A stretch of DNA of 36,469 bases from Chara braunii (GCA_003427395.1 BFEA01000416.1:1148577-1185045); one strand, 5' to 3'. Counted from the first letter of the stretch, positions 1 through 10,105 are shown. Notes: generated by a model from the sequence alone, not told the origin. Made by a program: numbers and translations.

Positions 1-1900
1 GGATCTAGAAACGAAGAAAGGGTCGAGGGAGATGGAGATGAGCGTGACATAGTGAAGGAAGGAGACGAAGAGAGAAAGGGTACGAGAGAGGGAGTGCTCA
101 CCTAGAACTGAAGGTGCGGGGCGAACTGGATGCTGAGCTACGGGACGGGACTTCAGGCTAACCAGGGCGGGTTTGGCCGCGCATTAGCCTGTATACCGCC
201 AACCCCATTCGATATTGCTCAGCACACTGTGGGGACGGCAGCATGATGCATGAGAGTTTGAATCCGGTGGTCGACATTTTTGGCAGAACACTCAAGGAGC
301 ATTAAGGAGGTCTTGAGCTCGGTCCGTATTGGCCTCAAGTACGTGGGCACCCGACGTAGGTTGATGTGTTAAGGACGTTATTGCGGGAAGAGGCGAGGCA
401 GCAGCTGTCAGGCTGCTGAGTACTCCACCCAGGCCATTCACTCTGCTGTATAGTGTAGCAAAGGACAAGGTATGAAATTAGAAACTTACGTGTGGATTGC
501 TGCGCAGTACTTCTTATCGCGCGAAGCAGAGAAGAAGGGGGATCCTAAACCTGCTTGTTTACCTGCGGACCAGTGAGCAGCTGGTTTTGTTGAATGGAGT
601 TGCAGCAAACCAGCTGCAGGGACTTGAAGTCCATCTGCTGGTTCGAGCGTCGTTTATTGCATTAGCCTGTGTAGCAGTAAGCCAGCCGCGGGAGTACAAG
701 TGTGCATACTTGGCTGTTGCATGCCCATCCTACCAAGCAAAGTGGCGAGGGGGAGGGCTGCGACATAGAATAACTGTTTATTGGCTACAACATTGTACAC
801 CGTATCAGACGGAATGACTGAACGTTAACTACAAGTTGCCAGTTTAGCTGTTGGCCGATGGGTTGCTTACCGTGCCGAGGACGAGCTGGAGGCGAGCAGA
901 AAGGAGGAGAGCGATCCAGTTAGCTTGAGGCGCGAAGGTGAGAGGGTTGTTCACTGCAAGATGGTGGAGCGGTGCCAAGGTGTTGCTGCTACTGTAGATG
1001 CTACTGTGCACCACCGCTTTGCCTGGGACGTCCTTTTTGCTGAATTGCCAGAGCGGTTGGTCGGGTCTTTGCTGTGTGCTTGTTGTACACTTGGTTGGGC
1101 ACTAACTGAGGTAGACTTCGTACCTTGTTACTGCACCTGGCTATTATGTGTGCGGTATTGGTTGAGTGTTGGCTTTTCCGTCTGCACTTCGAATATAGTA
1201 TGGGGGAAGGAATTTTGATCAATAGGAACCGCAGTACGACTTAAAGGAGGTGTGACCAAACTTTGCGAGGGGAATTACCGCCGTGATTCGGGGCGTAAGT
1301 TGGGCTTTTCAAAGAGGGTTACTGCTGTGAGATGGAGGACCATCAGGAAAAGTCAACAACTAGTGGTCTGACTTCATTTGACCGAGCAGTTGTACATTTG
1401 GCCGCCATTGCGGGGTCCTCAGGTGTATCCAGATAACAAGGCCCTCTCATGCGAGTCTGAGCACACCATTATTGTATCTGAGGGACTAAATACTTCTTCT
1501 TCTGCCCTTCTTCCTCTAAGTCTAGTCTGTTGGTTCTGAGAGGAAGGTGGCAGGCGGGATTGCAACCCGTAGGTCCGCGTCAAGACTCTGTGGGGAGTCA
1601 ACCCACCGATTGCGGGAGCTCTGCCGGAACTCAGGAGGAGTTCTGGAGGCAGGGAACTCAGAGGTAACCATTACTTTCCCTTATAAACTCAGTATAACCC
1701 TTATCTATACACCTCCTTATGTACTTGTTGATTGGGCTGTATGCAACACTTACTTTGACTTTTTGGATTGACTTTCAGGACACACATCAAACGAACTAAA
1801 GGAATGCATGTATAATGGCAGTTTCAGATTCTTTGATTGCCTGAAAGCAGATTCTCACAAGGGGTTGCATCGGGAGGGAAGGCTGGGAGGAAGGCAGTTT
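1..1900. other. Unassigned stretch, no supportable gene
   Basis: I find no recognisable protein domain, RNA gene or LTR pair here. The open frames are all short (106 codons or fewer), differ in frame and strand, and give no motif I know. Base composition is mixed and becomes AT-richer after about 1650. It may be flanking or old transposon sequence, since the following 1.7 kb looks like a decayed LTR, but nothing in the sequence proves this. Confidence 0.5.
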
Positions 1901-1927
1901 TGCTTGCGATTGAACGGGCCTTATAGG

Positions 1928-2373
1928 GTCAGGCATTGTTTCTAAGATGAATGACCTGACTGCTGTGTTTTGTTCTGTTTTCTGAAGAACCAAGCATTGT
2001 TTCTATGACGAATGGCTTGGTTGCTGTGTTTTTTTTATTGTGCCAGAATTGTTTCTAAGATGAATGACATGGCTACTTATTTCTAAGGGGTATCGTTTGC
2101 TTGACTTTTGAGGACCACACATTGTTTCTAAGAGGAATGGTCTGGTCGCTGTTTTCTTGAGTGGTTTCTGAACAGTCTCTGGGTCAGACCCAGGGTACTC
2201 TGCTTTTTGTGTGCTGAGAAAAGGGGAGTTGAGTATTGTGTCTAAGACGAATAACTCATTTCTCCTTGACTGTTTTATTTTGAGGGAGGATTCAGGCCAA
2301 AAGGTTGATTATTGTTTTCTACAATTCTGTATATATTTATATATATATATATATATAAATATAAATATATATG

Positions 2374-2404
<31 letters not shown>

Positions 2405-2424
2405 ATATATAAATATATGATTAT

Positions 2425-2456
<32 letters not shown>

Positions 2457-2800
2457 GCTTATATAAGAACCAAGCTAGTTAGACATTGTTTCTAAGACGA
2501 AAGGTCTGAGTATGGCCCTATCACAACCAAAGAGAGTATAATGAAGAGTTACAACTGAAGGTAAACTGGGCAGGCTGGGCATTGTTTCTAAGACGAATGA
2601 CCCAATTCTATGCCCTCCCTTTGAAGTCTAAGGTGCAGAAAGATATATATAACTTAACTATTTAAACAGTTCAGTGCGACTAAGCATGGTTTCGAAGAGA
2701 AATAGCTAAGTCATTTGCCCAATAAAGAGAAAAGTAGTTATGCATCCTGTTCGTGTATAACTAAGGAAGAAGGTTAGCATTGTTTCCAAGACGAATGACC
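1928..2800 (+). repeat. Array of nine hairpins with constant loop and variable stems
   Basis: A core close to CATTGTTTCTAAGACGAATG recurs at about 1934, 1995, 2048, 2120, 2235, 2485, 2580, 2685 and 2778. The outer bases of the core (CATT and AATG) pair with each other around a 12-nt loop near GTTTCTAAGACG. The bases outside the core differ from copy to copy but remain complementary: GTCAGG/CCTGAC (1928-1960), AACCAAG/CTTGGTT (1988-2022), GCCA/TGGC (2042-2073), GACCA/TGGTC (2113-2147), GAGT/ACTC (2231-2257), AGAC/GTCT (2481-2507), TGGG/CCCA (2576-2604), GACT/AGTC (2678-2712). The ninth (2772-2800) pairs poorly. In several copies the right arm carries one unpaired base just after AATG. Spacing is about 54-118 nt, except for one 250-nt interval that contains an AT microsatellite. 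I know of no named family with this design. Confidence 0.85.
2334..2456. repeat. Interrupted (AT)n microsatellite
   Basis: A run of alternating AT/TA steps with occasional G or AA interruptions lies between the fifth and sixth hairpins of the surrounding array. It is low-complexity and can itself fold back. It accounts for the longest spacing between hairpins. Any open frame through it (tyrosine/isoleucine runs) is an artefact. Confidence 0.95.
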
Positions 2801-3080
2801 AATCCCAATGCCCTATGTAAGCAGGGTATAAAGGGTTAAAGCATTGGAAGACTATGAGCTACTGTTGTTCAGGTATACTTTGGGATGGCGAGAGTACTTA
2901 CCTTTGTGGTTTGGCCTGCATGTGACTGAGTGAGGCTACTACTTGGTCTGAGTTTCAGTTTGATAGGTAGTTGCTTTAGTCGCTCGCCACGTGCCAGAGC
3001 GAAAGGAGTTAGCTTCAAATTCTGCATTTTCTCAGCTAAGTTTTTTTACTTAGATTAATTCCTGCATTTTCTGGGATCTT

Positions 3081-3656
3081 TTGTTATACCAGGCTTTGTA
3101 TAAATTTAGGTAAGCCACTTTCTCTACGTAAAGCGCTGCCGAAATTTCTACAAATCCAGGAAGTTAGTTAATTCTTGACTTTTCCAAGTTCAACTTGTCT
3201 AAAGTTCATATATTGTTATACCTGGCTTTGTATAAATTTAGGTAAGTCACTTTCTCTACGGGAAGCGCTGCCGAAACTTCTACAAATCCAGGGAGTTAGT
3301 TAATTCTTGACTTTTCCAAGTTCAACTTGTCTAAAGTTCATATATNTTTCTCTACGGGAAGCGCTGCCGAAACTTCTACAAATCCAGGGAGTTAGTTAAT
3401 TCTTGACTTTTCCAAGTTCAACTTGTCTAAAGTTCATATATGGCTTAGTAAAAATCTGGGAAGTCTCCTTTTCTAAAGGGAGTGCTGCCCAAATTTTTGC
3501 TAATTCAGGGACTTAGACAAAAATTGAACTTTGGGATATCGAAGACAACTTTTGGTTTCATATTCGGGCCGATATAAATTCTGAGGGCACTTTTCCTACG
3601 GGAAATGCTGCCAAAAGTTTTTTGATTTAGAGGAGTTAGATTATATTTTGACAGGT
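3081..3656 (+). repeat. Tandem repeat, ~132-bp unit, about five copies, the last two degenerate
   Basis: The unit begins near TTGTTATACCAGGCTTTGTA (3081, 3213) and contains the marker TCTCTACG followed by GAAGCGCTGCCGAAA (variants at 3121, 3253 and 3349). The first two copies are 132 bp apart. The third is shortened by about 36 bp exactly where an N sits (3346), so the assembly has probably collapsed or bridged the array and the copy number is unreliable. Two diverged copies follow near 3467 and 3587 (markers GTGCTGCC and ATGCTGCC). The array stops at TTTTGACA, which resembles an LTR end. Confidence 0.85.
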
Positions 3657-3673
3657 GGCGATTCTGGCGATCC
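3656..3673 (+). other. Possible primer-binding site of a decayed LTR element
   Basis: The bases TGGCGATTCTGGCGATCC follow a TTTTGACA end (3653) with a two-base gap. The confirmed element downstream shows the same arrangement, TTGACA then one base then TGG. The opening TGGCGA resembles the complement of a plant tRNA-Arg 3' end, but the match further in is poor and I see no matching second LTR in the window. It would explain the hairpin array and tandem repeat as parts of an old LTR. This is tentative. Confidence 0.3.
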
Positions 3674-5364
3674 ACCCAGGATAGGGGAGATTCTGCCTTT
3701 AGCCTACCTTTGCTTTGGGCACTATCTTAGAGGTAGGCTTAAACCTAGTTGGCAGATAGCTTGAGTGAGATGTGCTATGGAGGTTTATCTCCCATATGTT
3801 GATGGTTTAGCTTGGGCATTGACCTGTTTTATAGTACAGACCTTTCTTGGACAATCGATTCAGGACTTGGACTAGTTTCAGCTTGATCCTACAAGGATCA
3901 TCTTCTGTTATCACTGATAACAGCTCGGTTGGTTGATCGCCGACTCATTGGCTCACGACGCAACTTTGCTCGCACCTGTACCTCAACTCAATTTCCTTAG
4001 CCCTGAGACTTAATATGTTTCTTTGAAGGTTTTAACCGGACCTCTTTTAATGGTCATTATAAAGAACTTGTGAGATTTATGGAGATTTTGATCATGACTG
4101 GGGCTTGAGTGTGTGAGGCGTGGGGTGAGTTACAGGGGACAGTAAAGTTGACCACATTGGTGTATGGCAATGTGGCTATTGTGTGTGTCTGTGTTTTATG
4201 TAGGTTAGTATTTTGAAGCTTGGTACACAAGCTATACTTTGAAGGCAGTGAGAATGACAATCATGTGTCGCACGATCTGCATACCTGATGGGTTTATGTT
4301 TCCCCCTCTTTTGATTGCTACCTCGGGTCATGACTTGATATATGAGTATTGGGATGCTTATTTATTTATTGGATGATTTTGCTTGTTAATTTTTATGGTT
4401 GGACGTTGTAGTCCGTGGCAGCCGTCAAAGTCAAACCCCTTGACTTCTGCTCAGGCCTGGAGTGGGGCTCATCTCCAGGGCAGTAAGAGGCGACTGCCAC
4501 CACAGGTGCGGACCTGTGTACCACCCACTCTGCACAGAGTGCAGAAGAGGGTGTGTGGTCTGCAAGCACGCTTGGCGGTTGTCCAGCGTCGAGAGATTAA
4601 CCCTCAGGGCGCGTGTCAACCGACACTTAAATGTCGAATACGAGCCTCGAGATTAATGAGGACCGCGCGAGTATGGGTACTACATAGTACGCCATCATTG
4701 CGACTGCTTGCGTACACTTGCATTGCGAGTCGATATGAGTTGGCCTTGCGTGTGCGCGGTTTTATACCGAGTCTCGCGCGCGACGCCTATCCGATTTTCG
4801 CCAAGGAAAGTTATGGGATGGCTACTAAGGGACTAGGAGTGTTGTCGCGTTGTTCGATGTGTGTGTCTGTGTGTGTTATTTTTTGTGTTCGTTAAGTGGT
4901 GTGCGCGTCGTGTGTGGGGTACGTCCTAGTCGACCGACGACGAGCCGCGCTTGGGACTTCAGCCCCCCAAGATGTCGGTTCACGTGCGGGTCCGAAAGGC
5001 GTATTACCGCGCGTACCCCCTATGCTACAGNGAACGAGAAACGCCCTCGGCTGGTCCACCTCTGCGATTGCAACTGATTAGCTTTCGTATTGTGGACTGG
5101 TAGCTCGGCGGGGATACGGCGACCGATGGAAGGTGACAGCTCCCGTAAGGTGGAGGTAAGTTGTGGCTCGCGTAGGCCGTATCCTGTGGTAGGGGCTCGC
5201 GAGAGGTATAGCTAGCGCACTCGGCGGGAGCAGTCCAAGGAAGCTTCATTTGTGTGTTCGCGATGAGGTTGGTCTAACTCCTGCGTGACGTGGCCGAGAG
5301 GGTCCTGCGCTGCCACGTGTGGTGCCGGACCGATGCGCTCGACACCGCGAGCACCTGTGCACAT
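3674..5364. other. Unassigned stretch with small foldbacks
   Basis: No gene is supportable. Visible structures are small inverted repeats: CTGTTATCACTGATAACAG near 3905-3923, CACAGGT/ACCTGTG at 4501-4518 and ACTCT/AGAGT at 4527-4540. From about 4390 the sequence turns GC-rich and resembles LTR or leader DNA of a retroelement, but it does not match the 5' part of the downstream 3' LTR. A single N at 5031 marks an assembly uncertainty. Confidence 0.4.
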
Positions 5365-5890
5365 CTGCGCACGGTAGATAGGAGGAGCGGAGGAGCCGCA
5401 CGCACCCGCGCACGCCCACGCACGGTAGATAGGAGCAGTGGGAAAACCGCGCGCGCCTGTGCACATCTGCACACGGTAGATAGGAGCAGCGGAGGGGCCG
5501 CGCGCACCCGCGCACACCCACGCGAGGTGGATAGGAGCAGTGGGGAAGCCGCCCGCACCTGCGGACACCCACGCGTGGTAGATAGGAGCAGTGGGGAGCC
5601 GCGCGCGACGGCGCACATCTGCGCACGGTATGTAGGAGCAGCAGGGGAGCCACCCGCTTCCGCGCACACCTGCGCACGGTAGGTAGGAGCAGCAGGGGAA
5701 CCGCGTGCACCGGCGCACACCTGCACACGGTAAGTAGGAGCAGCAAGGGAGCCACGCACACCCACGCGCGGTAGATAGGAGGAGCGGGGAGCCGCGCACA
5801 CCCGCGCACATCTGCACACGGTAGATGGGAGCAGCGGGGGAGCCGCACGCACCCGCTCACACCCACGCGCGGTAGATAGGAGCAGCTGAA
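5365..5890 (+). repeat. GC-rich ~51-bp minisatellite in the 5' LTR (11 copies)
   Basis: Eleven copies of a unit marked by GGTAGATAGGAGCAG, each followed by a GCCGCGCGCACC-like GC-rich segment. They are spaced mostly 48-52 bp (5375, 5425, 5477, 5526, 5577 and so on). Because 51 is a multiple of three and the unit lacks stops, all frames stay open for hundreds of codons on the minus strand. Those frames are not genes. Confidence 0.95.
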
Positions 5891-6644
5891 GAGTTCAGCG
5901 CGCAACTGCGCGCACACCAGTGCACCTGCGGGAACAAACGGGGAAGAGCCGCGCGCGACAGCGTGCACACCTGCACACAGCGGATCAAGGGGGGGGCCAG
6001 TGGAACTGGCCACTGGGCATGTACAGCGAATCACGGGGGACAAGTGGAACGGGCCGTCGGGGGACTGTCGGATAATCAGCGGACTGGGCCTTGGGGGCTC
6101 AAACAAACCTCAGACGGAACAGGACATTGGGCGCAAACGGGATATGGTGCTCGGACTCTGTCGGAAATACGAACGATCGGACGCACTCGGGATACAGGTG
6201 GCCGGGCACAGTCGGGACACGGGCGAATGGGCACAGTCGGGATTCATCTGATCGAGCCAGTCAGGGTACCAGTGAGGCGGCCCATCGGGTGTGGACGATC
6301 ACGAACGGAATGAGCCCTTTTGAGCGCGGTCGAACACGGGATAGGAGAGGCCTTCGGAGTGCGCACGGATCACGGAACGGACTGGGCCTTTGGGGCATGG
6401 ACGGATCACTGAACGGAGTGGGCTTTTGTGACGCCACCAGAGTATCGGCAAGACGGGCCCTTTAACACATATCTGGAATACTGGCGAGACGGGCTTATTG
6501 ACACGTGTTCGAAATATCGAGGAGACAACCCTTTTGGGCCTCACATTCAGAACACCGTCAGGGCACAACCAAGGGGCACGCTGAGGGAAGACACCGACAG
6601 TGCAGAGCCAAGAGCACGCCGAGGGTTCACACCAAGTGGGCTTT

Positions 6645-6912
6645 CCGAAGAGGCACATTCTGAACCGGGCCTTCCAAAGAGGCACATTGTGAACCGGGCC
6701 TTCCAAAGAGGCACATTCTGAACCGGGCCTTCCGAAGAGGCACATTCTAAACCGGGCCTTCCGAAGAGGCAAATTTTGAACCGGATCTTCACAAGAGGCA
6801 CATTCTGAATCGGGCTTTCCGAAGAGGCACATTTTGAACGGGACCTCCCGAAGAGGCACATTCTGAACCAAGCCTTCCGGAGAGGCACATTCTGAACCGG
6901 ACCTTCCCAAGT
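6645..6912 (+). repeat. 29-bp tandem array in the 5' LTR (9 copies)
   Basis: The unit contains CCGAAGAGGCACATTCTGAA followed by CCGGGCCTT (29 bp). Nine copies are present with point variants such as AAATTTTG and CATTGTG. Three units equal 29 codons, which gives a spurious minus-strand frame with a cysteine-rich 29-residue repeat. The 3' LTR has 15 copies of the same unit. Confidence 0.95.
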
Positions 6913-7388
6913 CGGTGACTACGAGGAGGCATGGTCACAGTAGACCTCGAGCTTTGGCCCCAATGAGCAAGGGAGGCGACTTCGGATACGGAGAGCTCTA
7001 GCACAGTTCCTTGGGATCGACAAGCACGTTACCGGCGACACCCGATTGGAAGGAGGATTAGGCCCAGACTAATGACCAGATCTATAGGCACTCAAACTGA
7101 TTTCTCTGACTTAGGGGCGGGACATACGTTTGGGACCGGAGACAGTATTATGGACCCTATTGTTTTGGACTGAATAAAGATGATTGTTTTGTGTTTGCCA
7201 AGGCTGTGACACTTGCACCGTTTGGAAGTTTGTCTTGTGGCTGTTACGATCGGTGCTAGTGTGGATGTGGACTAACGTTGTATGTGCAGGTTACAGGAGC
7301 CCCGACCAACCCTCCCGTGGGTGACGGATTCGGCGTGAGACTTTGAGTTCGGTCGGCGTGCCGGCAGACCCCTTCTTCCGGTTGACAG

Positions 7389-7406
7389 TGGCGCCATTGC
7401 CGGGGA
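7389..7406 (+). other. Primer-binding site complementary to tRNA-Asp
   Basis: TGGCGCCATTGCCGGGGA starts two bases after the LTR terminal CA. It is complementary to the 3' end of plant tRNA-Asp (expected TGGCGCCGTTGCCGGGGA) with one mismatch at the eighth base. A tRNA annealed here would prime minus-strand cDNA synthesis. The site fixes the element's orientation (plus) and the LTR boundary. Confidence 0.9.
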
Positions 7407-8269
7407 AGGCTGCCTCTTGGGACTTCGGTCCGCCTGTAACCGCGGGGACGTGAGAGGATCAGGAAAGGAGTACGACTAGAGCAGAGCGGACGACGAGCAA
7501 CCAGCCAACCAGTGATCGGCATGCCCCGGTACGACGTCGAGCGGTACGAGCGCAAGTGGGCAGACGACACTCCACCGACCTGTGATCGACGTTCTCCGGT
7601 GAGAATTTGATTTTTGCATTTCATGATTTCATCGATTCCTGCATTTTTCGTGAGTTTTCATGCATTTCTTTCCTGCTATTTCCTTGTGATTAAGAGGGGT
7701 GACTCTGATTCTCCCTGCCCTTTTATCAGTCTACCCGGATATTGATTCTAAGAGAGAAAATCGTGAGCAGGGGATGAACTGGAAGGATTGAAGGGGAGGG
7801 GAGAAATGCCCCGGGTCTGCAAGGAGTTGGGTAGGGACTAGATAGGCTAGCTGATCCTAATGGATAGCTGGGGGGATTGATTCACTGCACGAGTCGGAAA
7901 GAGGGACCATGCCAGAGGTGGGCCCAGTAGAGGCATGGATAGGAATGTGAGGGTGCACGAGTGAGACACCGCCCCTTCGTTCGCGTGTGATTTCGGTCCA
8001 CCCTAGGGCACATGAGTTGGCCAACTCGTGTTCAGGTCGCGACGTAGGAGGTAGGCCAGCGACGATGATACATTGATCCAACCTCTTTCTTGACACGAGG
8101 GTAGGGGGAGATACGCTAGAGGGCGGTTCTTCCCTAGGCCTGTTGACGTCTTGAAAGGATACAAGGGTGATCGGTGAGGGCCTGTCGTGGGGGTCCGTGA
8201 GCTCAACAGTTCGAGAGTGAGCACTGGAAAAAGATACGATGAGAGTGACTGTTATATGATTGATTAGGT
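7407..8269 (+). other. Untranslated leader of the retroelement
   Basis: About 860 bp lie between the primer site and the first plausible coding remnant. No frame shows a recognisable motif. A leader in this position would normally hold the packaging signal, but I cannot point to one. Confidence 0.5.
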
Positions 8270-8970
8270 ATGGTATATATCCAGTCAGGAAACAACGTAC
8301 ATCTCACAGAGAAGAACGGACAGAACGACGTGGTCAGTTCGCCATTAGAGGGGTCGAGCAAGTATCGACCGGCGTTTGAGCAAGGCTTGATAGTGCGAGA
8401 AGGAATATTTATATGGGTGAGGGTCGAGTGTGAGGCGAGGCCTTGTGTTAGAAGGGATAGGAGAAGTGAACCACTCCGAGCAGAGGTAAGTGTTAGGCTG
8501 TACCTATCAGAGGGGGAGTGGGAATTCTTGATAATTGGACCGCCCGGCGTTGCAGTACCCTTCTGTGCTTGGCATCTCTAGGTCACAAGTTCGGGACTCG
8601 GGTATTATGTGAGTTTTTAGGTGAGACAGGAGCTGACGTCATAGCTAGGTACACGGTCAGATACGCTTATGATTGGGAGCTTCCTAGGGCTTCGTCTCTG
8701 AGAGTTGTAGCCGTGCCTAAATTCTTAACGAGAACTATCTTTGGCAACGAAAGTAGGCACCAGAGGGTGGTGGGAGTGATCCGGAGGGCAACTCAGTTCA
8801 GGACGACTATTGCTGAGCTTACGTGGCTACTTACCGACTGTCTGGATAGGGGAGTACCTCCTCGTAGAGAGTTACGAGGGATTGTGTTTCGTATTAAAGA
8901 GGAACTGGGACATGCCGTTGTCTTAGGAGGAGTAGATAGGGGGAGGATTCTGGATGGAGGATCTGTGTAG
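8270..8970 (+). pseudogene. Pre-gag ORF fragment, unknown protein (frameshifted)
   Basis: Two overlapping frames (8270-8581 and 8518-8970) read as one protein with a frameshift near 8580. The first part contains GLIVREGIFIWVRVE and a strand-like segment VRLYLSEGEWEFLIIGPPG. The second is rich in charged residues and ends RIKEELGHAVVLGGVDRGR. Codon choice and residue mix match the other pre-gag ORFs. I do not recognise the family. The Y-x-x-x-E-W-E-F-L-I-I-x-P pattern loosely resembles the repeated module seen at 10240-10900. It was probably the N-terminal part of a long pre-gag or gag precursor. Confidence 0.5.
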
Positions 8971-8975
8971 GCTAG

Positions 8976-9800
8976 ATGCCTCTGTTCGAGGAAGAGTACC
9001 TAGTCGAGCTCTGCCATTTCGATTATAAGGAACCAGAGTTCATTGGAGGAGATTGGGTAGAATTCACCTTGCCCGGACAAGCGATCAGGCGAGGGTACCA
9101 GGATAAAGTGGATAAGGAGTGGAGGTCCATCTTGTTGAGGCCGGGGGTCTGGCTGTTGGTTGCGCCCTTGGTAGGGTGTGAATTCGATAGGAGAGGCAGA
9201 TTAGTAGAAGAGTCCTTGAAACTGGAAGTGAGAGGTTTTCTTTACTACCAATCTTTTGTCTTAGCAGACATAGTATTCCGAACTGTGGAGCGAAGCCAGT
9301 GGGACCCAGTCTTGGGGGTGATACTGAGTCTTGACTCTCATACTTGGCCGGATGAGGAGACGGCGCGGCGTATACTACAGGAGGAAGTCGACAGACTCAG
9401 GGGGAAGGAGCGCTGTTACGATAGGGATTATAGATCTATAGTGATATCGCTCCGTCTTGCTAGAGAAGGGTTCGTGCCGCAACCCGAAGAGGCTTTGAGC
9501 CTACCGACTCCGATTTTCGTCTTGGAAGGGTTCCTATGGGGCCTTGATCGCCTGATTGGGATCCATTGGGCCTTCCTCGAGATTCGAAGCCTTTTGAGAA
9601 ATAGCGACGAAGATCGTGCCTATTACACCCTGTGGAAGGAGGGACCTAGGTTCGGTGAGGCGGCTTTGGAATTAGTGGAGCTGATTAGGGCTGCTTCACC
9701 TAGGGGTTTGAGGGAGGCACCAAGGCACGACCAGCCGACCGAGTTTTGGACCACTTTGGATAGAGCCCTGAGAGAGCGTCGAGCCATCTGGCAGGAGTAG
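8976..9800 (+). CDS. Intact 274-aa ORF of unknown function before gag
   Basis: An uninterrupted frame runs from ATG at 8976 to TAG at 9798-9800. It is the longest undamaged ORF in the element. The protein is acidic and tryptophan-rich. Features are a strand-rich first half (WRSILLRPGVWLLVAPLVG near residues 49-67, then CEFDRRGRL) and a helical second half (EETARRILQEEVDRLRGKE near 128-146). There is no zinc finger, transmembrane segment or known catalytic motif. It starts six bases after the preceding frame's stop, and the next frame (9800-10105) overlaps its end, so it may be one segment of a longer frameshifted polyprotein. Its integrity in an otherwise ruined element may be chance. Confidence 0.6.
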   Translation: MPLFEEEYLVELCHFDYKEPEFIGGDWVEFTLPGQAIRRGYQDKVDKEWRSILLRPGVWLLVAPLVGCEFDRRGRLVEESLKLEVRGFLYYQSFVLADIVFRTVERSQWDPVLGVILSLDSHTWPDEETARRILQEEVDRLRGKERCYDRDYRSIVISLRLAREGFVPQPEEALSLPTPIFVLEGFLWGLDRLIGIHWAFLEIRSLLRNSDEDRAYYTLWKEGPRFGEAALELVELIRAASPRGLREAPRHDQPTEFWTTLDRALRERRAIWQE

Positions 9801-10105
9801 CTGAATTATACGAAACCAGAGATTACAATTTGTCAGTTCCGGAGGGGTCACTCATTGAGTTCTTCGAGCTCCAATCGTATTATAGGGCAACGGAAGTCGC
9901 CAACGACGAGGGCGAGGAGTACGAAGAGGAAGAGTGGAACCAAACTGAGTGGGAACGGTTGAAGGACGACCGTGAAAAATGGAAGGATGTGAGAGACGTT
10001 CCGGAGGAAAGGTTGGGGTATTTCGGAGATGCGAGTGAGATAGAGGGCTATGTTGAGGGACGTTGGCCGAGACTAGGGGACCAAATGGGCCCTAGACATG
10101 ACTGA
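9800..10105 (+). pseudogene. Acidic pre-gag ORF fragment
   Basis: An open frame that overlaps the end of the 274-aa ORF and runs to TGA at 10103. It begins near LYETRDYNLSVPEGSLIEFF and contains an acidic stretch (EGEEYEEEEW) and the segment PEERLGYFGDASEIEGY. It resembles the frame after the 3' LTR (23396-23839: LLEFWLALE..., then EREDLGWYADDREREAF), which suggests a shared ancestral protein. There is no ATG near the beginning, so it was probably read by frameshift or as part of a longer frame. Function unknown. Confidence 0.45.

Larger units (their letters stand above)
5365..7387 (+). mobile_element. Partial 5' LTR
   Basis: From the minisatellite onward this sequence aligns with 20800-23395: minisatellite, a unique block around 5900-6640, the 29-bp array, then a shared tail ending TTCTTCCGGTTGACA at 7387. 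The LTR ends in CA directly before the primer site. Upstream of about 5360 the match to the 3' LTR stops, so roughly the first 1.2 kb of the LTR is missing or replaced. An LTR normally carries the promoter and polyadenylation signals. I cannot place a TATA box confidently. Confidence 0.8.

Noticed and set aside
2334-2456. Tyr/Ile-rich frame, possible membrane peptide
   Set aside because: It is the translation of an AT microsatellite.
1928-2800. CRISPR-like array (short repeats with variable spacers)
   Set aside because: Spacing is irregular, repeats are imperfect, the variable parts are arms of the repeat itself, and the host is eukaryotic with no cas-like gene nearby.
4383-4895. 170-codon plus-strand frame near 4.4-4.9 kb
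   Set aside because: No motif, overlapping frames on both strands are equally open in GC-rich sequence, and it spans small foldbacks.
5212-6106. Long minus-strand frames (up to 286 codons) in the 5' LTR
   Set aside because: They follow the ~51-bp minisatellite period in all three frames. The GC-rich unit lacks stop codons, so openness is automatic. Residue content (Arg/Ala/Pro/Cys repeats) is an echo of the DNA repeat.
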